Origin: Tetradesmus obliquus
Lineage: Eukaryota; Chlorophyta; Chlorophyceae; Sphaeropleales; Scenedesmaceae
Direction: 5' to 3'
DNA length: 64,000 nt
Assembly (NCBI GenBank): GCA_030272155.1
Contig: CP126191.1
Location: 3,308,501 to 3,372,500, forward strand
The notes beneath the pieces were generated by a model. That model saw nothing but the letters and a program-made list of their open reading frames with translations. It ran no database searches and was not told where the DNA came from. Position 1 is the stretch's first letter. Each line of letters opens with the position of its first letter. Shown piece by piece: positions 34,017 to 44,998 of this stretch. The position numbers and the translations under genes are program-made.

Positions 34017-35892
34017 CGCCTGTCAGCACGAGCCCAGCTACTCTTGTTGATGATTGTGAACAGTCTGGCGACCTAAAGCCGCATCCGCAGCTGTCAAAGC
34101 ATGGTGTTGCATGTGACACATTCTGGTGCACACCTCCCCCCCCCCCCCTATCCTCTGGCATCCACGCAATTTTTTTCCAAACTTCTGTCGCACTACCCGC
34201 ACACCAGACACACACAGCCCTACAAGCCACCAGCTGCAGCTCCTCACACTCCTCACACTCATATGCTGCACCCACCTTAATGCTGAAGCGCCACTTCTTG
34301 CAGGCAGCCATGCCGCCATGCCGCTCAAACTCCGAGGGCATGAACTCTGGCCCCGGGGGTCCCTTGCCCTCGCTGCAGCTGCTGCACAGGCACATAATGC
34401 GCTCACTATCCACAGAAAAGATGCCTGTGGCACTGCCACACTCCACCATGCATTGCGTGGCAGGGTCCAGTGATTGCAGGATGGCCTGGCGGCCCAGCTC
34501 CGGCAGCAGCAGCTGCTGCAGCCGCGTGTGCAGGGATTGCTGCAGCGAGTCAGACCCTGACGCCGCCTGATCAGGCGCTGCACCTCCTGCTGCTGCTGCG
34601 GCGGCAGCGGCTGCGGCGGCATCTGCGTCGCTCGCATCGTCCTGCTGCTGCTGCTGCAGCGTATCCAGTGCAGTGGTGTCACCATCCAGCAGCAGGCCTA
34701 TGCTCTGCTGCTGCTGCTCGCGCCGCAGGTGGAACTGCTGCGCCTGGTAGAAGTGCTGCTGCTGCGGGGTGAGGTTCTGCGGGTTGGCGTCGCTGTACCG
34801 CATGCGCTTCCAGTGCTGCTGCGGCGCTGCAGCAGCAGCTGTACCGTGCCCTGCTGCTGCTGCCGGTGCAGCTGGAGCTGCAGCATCCCATGCACCATGC
34901 TGCTGCAGGCTCCTGCTGCCTGCCCCGCTGCCAGACCGCCTCATCACCTCTGCTGCAGCAGCCATGGCAGCGGCGGCCGCTGCAGCAGCAGCAGACACAG
35001 CTGCTGCCGGATCCTCTGCACTGTTCAGCCCAGGTGTGCTGCTACCGCTTAGCTGCGGCGGCTGCATTGCCCCAGCAGGTGCTGCAGCAGCGGGATCATG
35101 ATCTTCGTTCAAGCTGCGCAAGCGCTTCTGCTTGCGCGCTGCAGGCTCCGCCGCTGCTGCCTGCGCTACTAACTCCTCTGTGTGCGGCTGCTGCTCCTGG
35201 CTGCTGCTGTCGTCAGCAACTGCAGCTGCAGCTGCCAAGCTGTGCAGGGCTGAGCCTAGCCCGCTCTCTTGCACACCGCGTGCAGCAGCATCACCAGCAG
35301 TCATGTTACGCGCAGCAGCTGCAGGCACTGCTGGTGGTGCGGCGTGGCCCAGCGCCGGATCCAATGTGGACGGCTGCTGTGCGCCCTGCTGCTGCTTGTG
35401 CTGCTGTTCCTGCGAAGCAGTAATGTGTGATGCGGATGCAAATGGTGAGACGTGGACAGTGGGCAAGTGGTTGAGTCATCGCCCCTGTAAGATAGCGCCC
35501 CAGATGTGGCAAGGCGGCCTGTCTGGCCATGTGGCTGGTCCACATGTGGCAGTAGCTCGCTGCACTTGCTGATGCACATACCTCAGTGTCTCCTGTGCGC
35601 CCATTACCCGTGACCACAGCGTAATAAGCGGTGTCCGAATTGTGTGCAGCTTTGTCACTTGAGGTGCTCGTAGCTGCGTCAACTGATCAGGACCCTGATT
35701 GGCTATTTGGGAGCAATCCCAAGAGTAGCACAGCAGAACATATTGGCTTTACATGGCAGGCTCCTGCAACAGTGCAAAGATGGAAGGGACAGCTCTCACC
35801 TGTTGCTGTGAAGCTTCATCTCCACTGTTTGCCTCTTCACCAGCGGTAGCAGCTGTTACTCTGCCATTTGCTGCTTCCGTGGCCATGCCCAT
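31138..35892 (-). CDS. Large low-complexity protein with a SAND/TDBD-like cysteine domain (putative transcription regulator)
   Basis: Four exons (35892-35800, 35409-34276, 33970-33836, 33573-31138) give 3798 nt, 1265 aa, all phase 0. Residues about 355-435 carry the only recognisable domain. It has the pattern MCLCSSC, then FMPSEFERHGG and KKWRFSIK, continued in exon 3 by MTLGRWLDMRG. This resembles the Tify-domain-binding/SAND-like zinc motif (Cys-x-Cys-x2-Cys, then PSEFExH) of plant chromatin regulators. The rest is Ala, Gln, Gly and Ser runs. A charged coiled coil lies at about residues 1060-1135 (LEDRRRRKQLEEQ..) and the C-terminus is Lys/Arg-rich. A nuclear role is inferred. I do not recognise the exact orthologue. 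Confidence 0.7.
33971..34016 (-). repeat. (CTG)n tract directly before the exon-3 acceptor of the SAND/TDBD-like gene
   Basis: The plus-strand CAG run reads (CTG)n TAG in gene sense and abuts the exon beginning at 33970 (VADGGPGMTLG). Confidence 0.88.
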
Positions 35893-35989
35893 GCATGCAA
35901 GCTGTGCTCCAACCTCCAGAAGCTTCAGCCCTCATATGTGGCTGAACCTCATGGCTTACTGGCACTGCAGACAGCAGAGCAGAGGCAGT

Positions 35990-36020
<31 letters not shown>

Positions 36021-37479
36021 TTCGGTGGCTCAAGAGGTTGCCAAGCTGCGCACGATAGCCGCTGGGCTGCTGAACACCTGTTGAGACAACCTACAGCTAG
36101 AGACGATCACCAGAGGTGCACACCACCAGTGGTAGTGTCCTGGCACAGGTGACAGGACGGTGCCAGACAGCCCACAACAACGCCGCTAGAAGCGCGCTTT
36201 GCAGCTTGCCGCTGTATATTAAGCAGTCAACTCTTTCTCGCAGACAAATCAGCAAGTAAAAACTGCGCCGGTGGCAGCTGTGGTGTCTTGCGGGGTCCGG
36301 CCAAGTGAGCGAAGCATGCATACACCGCAAGGCAGATCATACTGACGATCTTCCACAGCTCGTGCTTTTGCTGCCATACAGCGCCGAAAGGGCTGCTGCC
36401 AGTGGCAGCAACTTGGGGCCCACCTGCAGGCTCTCCTGTGCTCACTTATTGCACTCTCCTAATCCCCTAGTTATAACCCATTATTGCTCAGATTCATGAT
36501 TGTACCAGTTGGCCCAGGCTGTTCCCCAGTTTTCTAGTGTCACTGGTCGGGTCTCAGCAAGCCCCTGGTACTGAAGCGGCGACGTGGTGCAGGACCCCTG
36601 CAGGCACTACGTTTCTCCCGGAAAACCTTACGCCGCATGCATGGCAGCGGCGAACGCGAGGGTCATGCCTTGGTAAGAGCGACACAACAGTAACAACGTT
36701 TACGCAACAGCCGCTGTTTCAAACCGCCATGCAAAACAGCAATACAGCCTGAGGGAAGCAGATGTGCCTTTAATGATCACCGTGTTGCAGCCATTGCCCA
36801 TCGGGTGAGCTGTCCAATCGCTGTGAGCAGCCTGCACTTGCAGCGCAGGGTGTACTGCATGATCCTGAATCAGGCCAGCTGCGCTGTCACATGGCTGTGT
36901 GACCTTTGTGGCAGACCTGATTGAAAGCGATTTTCCTAGTACATGCATGCTGTACAACTAAAACTCTCTGTGGACAACTGCAATTGTGTGAGGGCAGACA
37001 AATGTCCAGCAACGGCATTCTGCAGATACGGCAGCCACTTCAGCAGGTAGAGACACGGCTGGCACCTTGCTGATGACACTGTTACACATCTGGCAGTGCA
37101 AGGTGGTGCGGTGCGCTGCTAGCCACTAGCTGCAGTGCATACTGCACGTCAGGCTGACGTCAGGCTGAGGCTGCTGCTGCCAGCCGTGTCTCATTGGATG
37201 GGCCAGTGCTAGCTGGTGCTGGCTCTGCTGTTACAGCCGCGTCTGCTGCTGCATGCTTGAACTCAGGCACTGCTGCTTTGGACCATGTGCTGTATGGTTG
37301 AGTGTTACCGCACTTCAAACGGCATGCTCGCGGTTCATTCAGAAACGTGCACGTGGAAACATGCACCCACATGTACAGCCACTGTTGTCATTGCACTCCC
37401 TGCAGCAGGTGCGACTGCCACTGCACCAGCAGGCCGGCACACAGCAGTGCAGCAGTTCTACAGGATACCACTCAGGCTA
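35893..37479. other. Intergenic region upstream of the SAND/TDBD-like gene
   Basis: Both flanking genes are on the minus strand, so this holds the promoter of the SAND/TDBD-like gene and the 3' flank of the coiled-coil gene. A CAG run lies at about 35994-36019 (CTG in gene sense). A minus-strand open frame at 37160-37372 (ending ETRLAAAASA) was considered as a final exon of the coiled-coil gene but does not join it in phase. Confidence 0.4.
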
Positions 37480-37662
37480 TCACACCTGCGCTTGCCCCTG
37501 CTGCTGCCCTGTCACCGCAGCTAACGCTGTGTCGCTTGCAGCCTGACCCTGGCAGATAGCAGCAGCTGCATCCTCAGCTGCAGCAGCAAACACCTCTTCC
37601 TCTCCCTCTGGCAGCTGCGCGTCCACACCTGCAGCACCCTCATCATGTTCATCTTGCTGGCC

Positions 37663-37700
<38 letters not shown>

Positions 37701-38280
37701 GCTGCATCAGCTGCGCCATGCGCTCACGCAGGCTGTCAGCAGCCTCCTGCCCTAGTGCTGCCTGCACCTCCTGCATCAGCTGCTGCTGCCACACAGACCT
37801 GGCTGCTGCCTCCTGCTGCTGCCGCTGCTGCGCCGCGGCCTGCAGGCGAGCGTCCAGCTCCTGCAGCATGCGCTGCTGCAGCACAACCTGAGACAGCATG
37901 CGCAGTTACGGGTGCGGGCAGGCAGGACACATGGCCAGCGTTGCTTGAAGGTGCGCAGCTATGCATGTACTACGGTCCTTCGGGATCCTGGCGCCGATAC
38001 ATTCGTCCTTTTACATGGGAAGGCCAGCAGGCTTCCGTAAGTAGGCGCCAAGCTGACAAATGATCATGTAGCGGCAAGATTTCTCAGTTTTTGAGTTTTT
38101 GACAGATAGTTTGCATGCATAACTGTGTTGGATAACCAACACAGGCTGTGCTAGTGGCACCGGCTGCACTGCTGAACCTCATTATCCTATGCATCACAAG
38201 CAAGCGCCGCTGCAGGCATCCACTGGCAGCACTCAACCCCAGTGCACTCGCAACAGGGCACAGCCTGCAGCAGCTCCTCT

Positions 38281-38321
<41 letters not shown>

Positions 38322-40162
38322 CAGGAGGCAGCAATGCACGCCGCGCTGCGCACCTCTGCCTGCTGCACCTGCTCCGTGATGATGTGGAAGCGGCCCTTGC
38401 GCAGCCTCTCCTTGGTCAGCGCCAGCTCAGCAGCAGCAGCCGCCAGCTGGCGGTCCCGCGCAGCCAGAGCAGCCTGGCAGCAGGCAGCAGGCAGGCGGGT
38501 GGGCAGCGGGTGGGCAGGCGGGCAGCAGGCAAGAGTCAGAGCAGGCGGGCGTGGGTCAGGGAGGAAGGCAAGCGGAGGGTGAGCAGGGCACATTCATAAT
38601 GATGCGATTTTGATGAGGAACCCATCTGGTGACATGCAGGAGCGGCATGTGGACTTGTATCCTGACTTTCATGGAATGAACAGGATGCAGCAGGTTGCTC
38701 CTTAGTCATGCTCTGTCAGCATTCCAAGCAGCTTCTGCGGCTGGCTCAGCATGCAGCCCAAATTGCTGATGTGAGCAAACTCAAACACTGCTTCAAGATC
38801 TGACGTTGTTATCAAAGTGGAATGCCTGTCAAACACAGCGAGCTGCGCAGGCAGTGCCCTGCTGCCTCACCACGAGCTGCTCGTGCTGCTGCTGTGCACA
38901 CTCCAGCTGCTGCACCAGCGCCACCACGCTGCTGCGCTGCTGCTGCGCGGCTGCCGCCGCCTGCTGCACCGCACTGTGCAAGCTGTCGCAGGCGGTCAGC
39001 GCGTCGCGCAGCATCTGCTGCTGCCGCGTGACAGCAGACAGCAGCAGAGTGCCGCGCTGCGAGCACTCTGTGTGGGCTTGCCTGCAGAGCTCTGCCATCA
39101 GAGCATCCCATACCCGCAGCTCTGGCGCAACCTGCCGGCAGGATGCATGCACAACCTCAGGTTCTCTGTATTTAAGTCAAATGTGTAAATGCACGATTTT
39201 ATCCATGCAGCAAATGCGACTCCGGATGCAGCAAAGCGGCAGATGCTGTGCAACGCGTGATTGGGCTGGATGGAGCTGCAATCCAGCGCTAGCAGCTGTC
39301 CAAATCCAGCTGCACTCAAACCACATCCCACCTGCTCATGAGCACTCCAGCCGGTCAGCTCTTGGCTGCCATCACCAGCAGCAGCAGTACCGCAGCCGTA
39401 CTGCGGCAGCTGCAGCTGCAGCGGCGCGCCGGCCTGCTGCAGCGCCCACTGCAGCCCCACTGCTAGCAGCTGCAGGCCCTGCCGGTTCATGGCGGCAGCC
39501 CCTGACAGCGGCAGCTGCTGAAACAGCTGGCGAGCTGCGCGGGGACACTCAGCGTCCTGCTGCTGCTGCTGCTGCTGCCTGGGGCCGTCTGGGGTGCTGC
39601 AGGCGGACCGGAATGCTTCACGGGGTGCGTCAGGTGCTGTAGCGGTGCCTGGTGATTGAGCTGTTGGGCTGTCAGACCTTATGTCTAGCCTGGCAAGCAT
39701 ACTGTCTGTTGTCTGCAGCATCAGATCCTTAGAACCGCCAGCATTGCTGCAGGTGCCCCGGGTGTCAAGTTGCTGCCATCTTGCAGGTGCGTCAGCCCCA
39801 AACAGTGCCCATGGGTTGTTGCTGCTGCTGCTGCTGCTGCCCTGCTCAGCCTGAGCGGGCTGCTGCTTGGGTGCAGCAGCTGCTGCAGTTGCAGGTGCGC
39901 TGACACCGGTAGGGGCAGCTGCTGCTTGCTGCTGCTGAGCTGCTGCACGCATCAGCCACGAAGGGTTTGCTGGTGCGGAGTCTGCCAGCCAGCCTGCGGT
40001 GTGTGGCCGCTGCTTCGGCGTGCTGCTGCTGTGGCTCAGGCCTGACACTGCAGCTGACTGAGGCCTCAATGCAGCATGCGAGCCACAAACAGCAGCCCCC
40101 GGCTGCTGCAACTGCCTAGCTTGATGCTGCTGAAGCACGGCTGCATCACTCCAAGGCCTGCA

Positions 40163-40205
<43 letters not shown>

Positions 40206-40922
40206 GAGGGGCTGACAGCTGCACGGCTGCTGGGGCGGGTTGCAGCTTTGTCAGACATGCATTGCGACGCCCGGCTGGCACTGCACTTGAGGCCTGTGGG
40301 ACTTGATGCTTCTGCTGAACTACATGTGTCAGCAATGTAATGCCGCTGCCGCTGGCCCATGGACGCAGGTCTCGCCTGCTGGCCTGATTGCAAGCGGCTG
40401 GCGGCACTGGCCGGCCTGGTGCTGCGGCTGGTGCTGGTGCTGGTGCGCTGCTGTGTGCTGCTGCTGCGGCTGGCTGCGGGCTGTGCAGTGCATGGGCGTG
40501 TAGTGCTGGGGATGCGTTTTTTTTTGTGTGCGTGCAGCCACGCAAAGAAGTGTGGGTACTGCTGTTCGTCATCCTCGCCTATGCATCCTGCAACATCAGG
40601 ATGCAAGATCAGGCATTCAGAACGCAGGAGCCCAGCAGCCACCCTGTAGCGCACCCCGTGAGCTGTTGTTGAAACATGCTGTCATACAATGAATAACCCA
40701 GCACCGGTGCTCACCTAGGCTCAGAGGGCGCTGCTTAGGACTGCCAATGGCCTGTGTTGCTGCTGCTGTAGGATCAGCATCGCTTGCTTCGCTGCTGTCT
40801 GAGGAGCTGCCTGCGCTTCTGCAAGCAGAGCCAGGTCTGCTTCTGTTATGATTAAGTATTCCTGCAGGATCCAATTGCCTAGCAACGGCGTGGGCAGCCA
40901 GCACAGCCACGTCCTGTGACAT
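37480..40922 (-). CDS. Coiled-coil protein of unknown function with poly-Gln and poly-Ser tracts
   Basis: Five exons (40922-40715, 40662-39332, 39131-38871, 38473-38354, 37887-37480) give 2328 nt, 775 aa, phases consistent. The N-terminal part has a compact, non-repetitive block (HGVRYRVAAGLLRSE.. then EDDEQQYPHFFAWLHAHK). After it comes a long Ser/Gln/Ala-rich stretch with a pure poly-Gln run at about residue 225-236. Exons 3-5 are heptad-rich (ARDRQLAAAAAELALTKERL, LQQRMLQELDARLQ) and predict coiled coil. They are followed by poly-Ser at about 703-714 and an acidic C-terminus. I recognise no family. A cytoskeletal or centriolar role would be speculation. Confidence 0.65.
38282..38320 (-). 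repeat. (CTG)13 in an intron of the coiled-coil gene
   Basis: Plus-strand CAG run at 38282-38320, CTG in gene sense, starting about 33 nt after the donor that ends the exon at 38354. Confidence 0.85.
40165..40204 (-). repeat. Coding CAG tract (poly-Gln) in the coiled-coil gene
   Basis: Plus-strand CTG run, CAG in gene sense, read as uninterrupted Gln codons within exon 2. A similar run at about 37664-37699 in exon 5 is read as AGC (Ser). Confidence 0.85.
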
Positions 40923-41436
40923 CTTGACTTTGGCTGTGGTGGGCTAGTGGTCAGCGTTGATCCACGCTGAAGTCAAAAGTGCAGTAAGGACTTATAGTTG
41001 GTTCTGATGAGCAAAAGCTCTACGATATCTAGCAAACGTCCGCTTTCGTGCACGCGTCATGACTGACTCGAAGTACTGCAGCTGTATTGCTATCTACCAA
41101 GTGGCAGCGTTGACCCAAGAAACATATCTTTTATCTTTAAAACTACTAATGTTCATTTTGCAGCATTGCAAGTCCGCCGAACACGCCTTCGTCGCCAAGC
41201 TTGTAACCAGTCAGTCGCTAGTCACCTGCAGGTGGTGTGCGGAACCAGAAAGTCTTCATACGCAAGCGTCTGCTGGTGTTCAACATACGCAACAATCTGC
41301 AAATCCCGTCAGTAGTCGAAGGTACCGTGACTGGTCGTATTGCCCACCTGCTTGCTGGTGCTGCTGTGCCTGCTGCCAGGCTGTTCCATGCCACTGCAGC
41401 TGTGACAGTTCGTGACTGCTGCACAGAACTGCTTGT
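40923..41436. promoter_or_regulatory. Head-to-head region of the coiled-coil gene and the OXA2-like gene
   Basis: 514 bp lies between the divergent start codons, with an A/T-richer core near 41095-41165. No exon is supported. A frame at 41237-41452 (LLAGAAVPAARLFHATAAV) looks like a mitochondrial presequence and could be an alternative 5' end, but it has no ATG start or in-phase donor. Confidence 0.4.
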
Positions 41437-44269
41437 ATGGCACTGTGCATCTTAGCAGCAAGGAGAGCCGTTTGCAGGTATGGAACTTGTCATGGTGCTG
41501 AAGGCTCTCTTGCCACAGCAGAGAATCCACATCTACCACACCAGCAGCAGCAGCAGGCCAACCTTGTGCACGCCCGATTGCCTCCTAAACTATGTCCTGT
41601 TTCTATTCCTGCAGCAACCCTTGGCAGCTGCCCTGCGTACAGAAATTGCACACTAGCACCAGCAGCAGCAACCCCTGGCTTGAGCGCGATGCAGCGACAG
41701 ACGCTACAGCAGCAGCAGCAGCGGCGGCGGCGGAAGCAGCAGCAGCTTGCACGCCTCATCTGGGCATGTTCTCAGCCGGAGCAGCAGCCCTGGATGCATT
41801 GCATGCAGCAAGTGGCCTGCCATGGTGGGCAGTCATCCCAGCAACCAGTGTGGCAATCAAGACACTGCTGCTGCCTGTCAGCCTCAAGCAGGCTAAGATT
41901 GTGCGCACCAACATGGTGCTCTGGGCAGAGTCATTCGAGTTCCTGCGGCAGCGGGATGCAAGAGACAAGCATCAAGCAGAAGCAGCAGCTGCAGCAGCAG
42001 CAGCAGGGAACAGCACCGCGCCATCTAGCAGCACGCTTGCTGCCGACATGCAGCCTCGAAAACAGCAGCAGCAGCAGGCTGCAGGTGCAGCAACTAGCGA
42101 GCAGCCAGTGTCAACGCTGCCGCAGCATGTGCAGGCAGCCAACAGCGCGGCCGCTGCGCTGCAGCAGCTGCAGCACTGGCAGGCGCGCCTTGCAGTGTAC
42201 CATGAGCTGCGTGTGAAGTGTGGGGTGCCCCACCCTGCCTGGTTTGTGTTCAACCAGTTGCTGCAGGTGAGGGGGGCATGCAGCAGCAGCAGCTGCAGCA
42301 GCAGCACACCGCAGCACTTATCGACCTGCAGTACCACCTCTGTCGCAGCAGCAGGGGAGGCAGCAGATTGCAACGATTCAAGCCACACGTCAGTGCGGTA
42401 TGTTTTTATCGCACTGCACAGAGACCGTAACTTCTACAACAGGCTGCTGCATGCTGTTCCGAAGACGCACGCACACACATACACTGCGGCCTGCTGCGCT
42501 GCTGCAGATCCCCGTGTTTGTCTACACCGCGGCCAGCATCCGTTACATGGCGCGAGCAGGCTGGCCTGGCTTCAGCTGCGAGGGAGCCCTCTGGTTTCCT
42601 GACCTAACACTGCAAGCCATGCAGTCGAGCCCTGCTGCTGATGCTGCTGGTGCTGCTGTGCTGCTGCCCATGGGGCTGCCTGGGCTGCTGCTGCCGCTGG
42701 CAGTCACAGGCATCATGCTGACGAGCATCAGGCTGGGCTTCAAAGCATCAGGTGGGAGCAGCAGGCTGCAAAAAGATAGATTTATACGGCTCCAGGATCC
42801 TGAAGGACCGTGGCTGACAATGTATGCGTGTACAGGTCGTGCGGGGTGTGTTCTTGCAGTGGCTGCGCACGGAAGTCCTGGAGTAAACAGCAGGCCTCCT
42901 GCAGCAGCACAGCAGGCTAGCATGCGTGCCTGATGCTGTGCGTCTTCATTTGATATCACGGTATGGCACTGCTGGTTACCTTCAAGACGTGGTTGCACCC
43001 CTTCCACCTAGTGCTGCTGCTCACTTTCTTTCAAAATCACAAGTTTTGTGATTTCGTGTTGTGCACATGGCTGTGCAGGCGCTGCCGCGAAGCACCCCAG
43101 CGTGGCAGGCACATGGCTGTCTTCATTCCTAGCCTACCTGCCTCCAGTGCTGTACACCCTCACACTAGCCAGCACCTACATCAAGCTGCAGCTGCCCCAG
43201 GCAGCACTGCTGCACTGGCTGGGCACTAGCAGCTTTACCCTGGGCCTGCAGCTGGGGCTCAGGAACCCTAGGGTTCGCGGGTTTTTAGGGTACAGTGCGC
43301 CTGCAATGGGTGGTGCTGCTGGAGGCGTGGATCCTGGGGTGGCTACGCAGGCAGCAGCAGTAGACAATGCAGACATCTTGGTGGTGATGGGGGCAAAGCA
43401 TGCGGCGCTGCAGCGGTACAATGAGGCACTGTACTGCCTGCACAGGGCGCTGTCCTTGGACCCGGGCAACGCGAGGTGAGGCTGGTGCAGCTGGTACTGC
43501 TTTTTATGGTGACACGCGTGCTTGCTGATGGTGGCGCTGGGCTATGTTTGATGCTATTGTTGGGCTTCATCCCTGTGTGTTTTGTGTGGTGTAGTAAGCC
43601 ACGTTGGCATATGTGGCTGGCAGTGCAGCAGCTGGTGGTCACTGCTGTGGGGCCACGAGGTCAGAGCTGTAGATGAATCCCAACCTGGAGCATGGTTGAA
43701 ATGAAACATGCATGATGCAATGGATGTGAGGAAACTGCTGGAATGCTTTGCCCGGTACCTCCGCAGGTTCTCCTGTCCTGTGCCTGCCAAAAAAATTGGA
43801 TGCTGGGCCAGAGGCCAACACGCAGCTGCTGTTCCTGCGCGTGGCACATTGTTGCCTGCTGAGGTTCTGTGCTGCTGCTGCTGCTCCTGCTGTTGCTTGC
43901 AGGGCACACTACTCATGCGGCCAGGTGCATGCCATGCAGCATCAATGGCAGCAGTCAGAGGAGCACTACAGGCAGTGTGCACAGCTGGCAGCAGGCGCGC
44001 ACTCCAAGGGCCAGGCAATGTACTGTGCAGGTGTGGCTGCACACCACCTGGGCAGGTTCCAAGAAGCTCTTGATGCTTACGATCAAGCTGCTGCAGTGCC
44101 AAACATACAGCCCATGGTGGTGTTGGGCCAGGTGCGGGCTCTGAAGGCACTTGGGCAGACGGAGCAGGCTAGTGCGAAGGCACAAGCATTCCTCAGCTCC
44201 GACCAAGCCCGGGGCTGCAACGCAGCTGTGCTGGAATCCCTGAGAAATAGTATGGATAAGCCGTTGTGA
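41437..44269 (+). CDS. OXA2/YidC-family mitochondrial membrane insertase with C-terminal TPRs
   Basis: Five exons (41437-41477, 41615-42266, 42508-42751, 43079-43475, 43903-44269) give 1701 nt, 566 aa, phases consistent. The N-terminus MALCILAARRAVCSNP ending in KLHTSTSSS is a typical mitochondrial presequence. The YidC/Oxa1 core follows. It has GLPWWAVIPATSVAIKTLLLP (first membrane segment); HELRVKCGVPHPAWFVFNQLLQ; IPVFVYTAASIRYMA; LPGLLLPLAVTGIMLTSIRLG; and FLAYLPPVLYTLTLAS with a final pair of hydrophobic segments. A Gln/Ala/Ser-rich insertion of about 80 residues sits in the loop after the first membrane segment. The C-terminal ~160 residues hold TPR-like repeats (ALQRYNEALYCLHRALSLDPGNA, HLGRFQEALDAYDQAA). 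This architecture matches plant OXA2, which inserts respiratory-chain subunits into the inner membrane. Confidence 0.87.
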
Positions 44270-44998
44270 AGGAGACCGGCTTAGGCTGTCTGGTTGACTG
44301 GCGGAGCGATCTTGGCGCGGGTGCTGTGCGATTTCGTCTGCTAGATGTGCGCGCCGGTGAAGAATATGTTTAGCTTCAATCAAATTAGTTTATTGACATT
44401 TTCTTTGGCTTCGGGTTGTCAGGCACGCAGTTGGGGTTCAGGCGTGCAACTTCGACGAGGATGGCTCTGGACTTATACGCTCGCCTCCGACATTCAGAGG
44501 ACGACACCGCCCTTCCTTTCCATTGTTAACCATACTGTATATGCCTCGCGCCGCCTTGTAGCTTGAAAGCCGGACTCAGGGCAGTAGCTGTACACAGAAG
44601 ATAGGGGAGCGAGCACCAGCTCAGGGAGCCGTGCGGGTGAGCAGCCTGCAATCTATCAAACATTTGAAACATTTGGGATTATTAGGCTGCAAGCAAGGCA
44701 GCTGGGGTCTGATGAGCCGGTCGGTGCTGGAGCTGTGGCGCCATTCGCCTACAGCAGCACAGCGCAGTGACTTGACAGCAAGCCAACAAGTGCATTATAC
44801 TGAAATCAGCTTGGTATTTGAAGCAAACATCGCGAAGGATCAGTGCTAGAGCAGCGGTCGACAACTGCCCTTCGCGCGCTGGGCGCGCAGCACCACCCGA
44901 CGTCAAATGCCGCACGCACCAGGCAATAAATATTCTGCTTTCCCAATCAGCTGGGACTTCATGCCTTAATGCATTGATGCGCCGTGCAGGTGAACATC
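44270..44998 (+). promoter_or_regulatory. Upstream region of the secreted Lys/Pro-repeat gene
   Basis: 0.73 kb lies between the OXA2-like stop and the next start on the same strand. An AATAAATATT segment lies at about 44923-44935, roughly 65 bp before the start codon, and could serve as an A/T-rich core promoter. No exon is supported. Confidence 0.4.

Noticed and set aside
37160-37372. Extra terminal exon of the coiled-coil gene
   Set aside because: No acceptor joins it in the phase left by a donor at GCGCAG/GTGTGA; the stop at 37480 is simpler.
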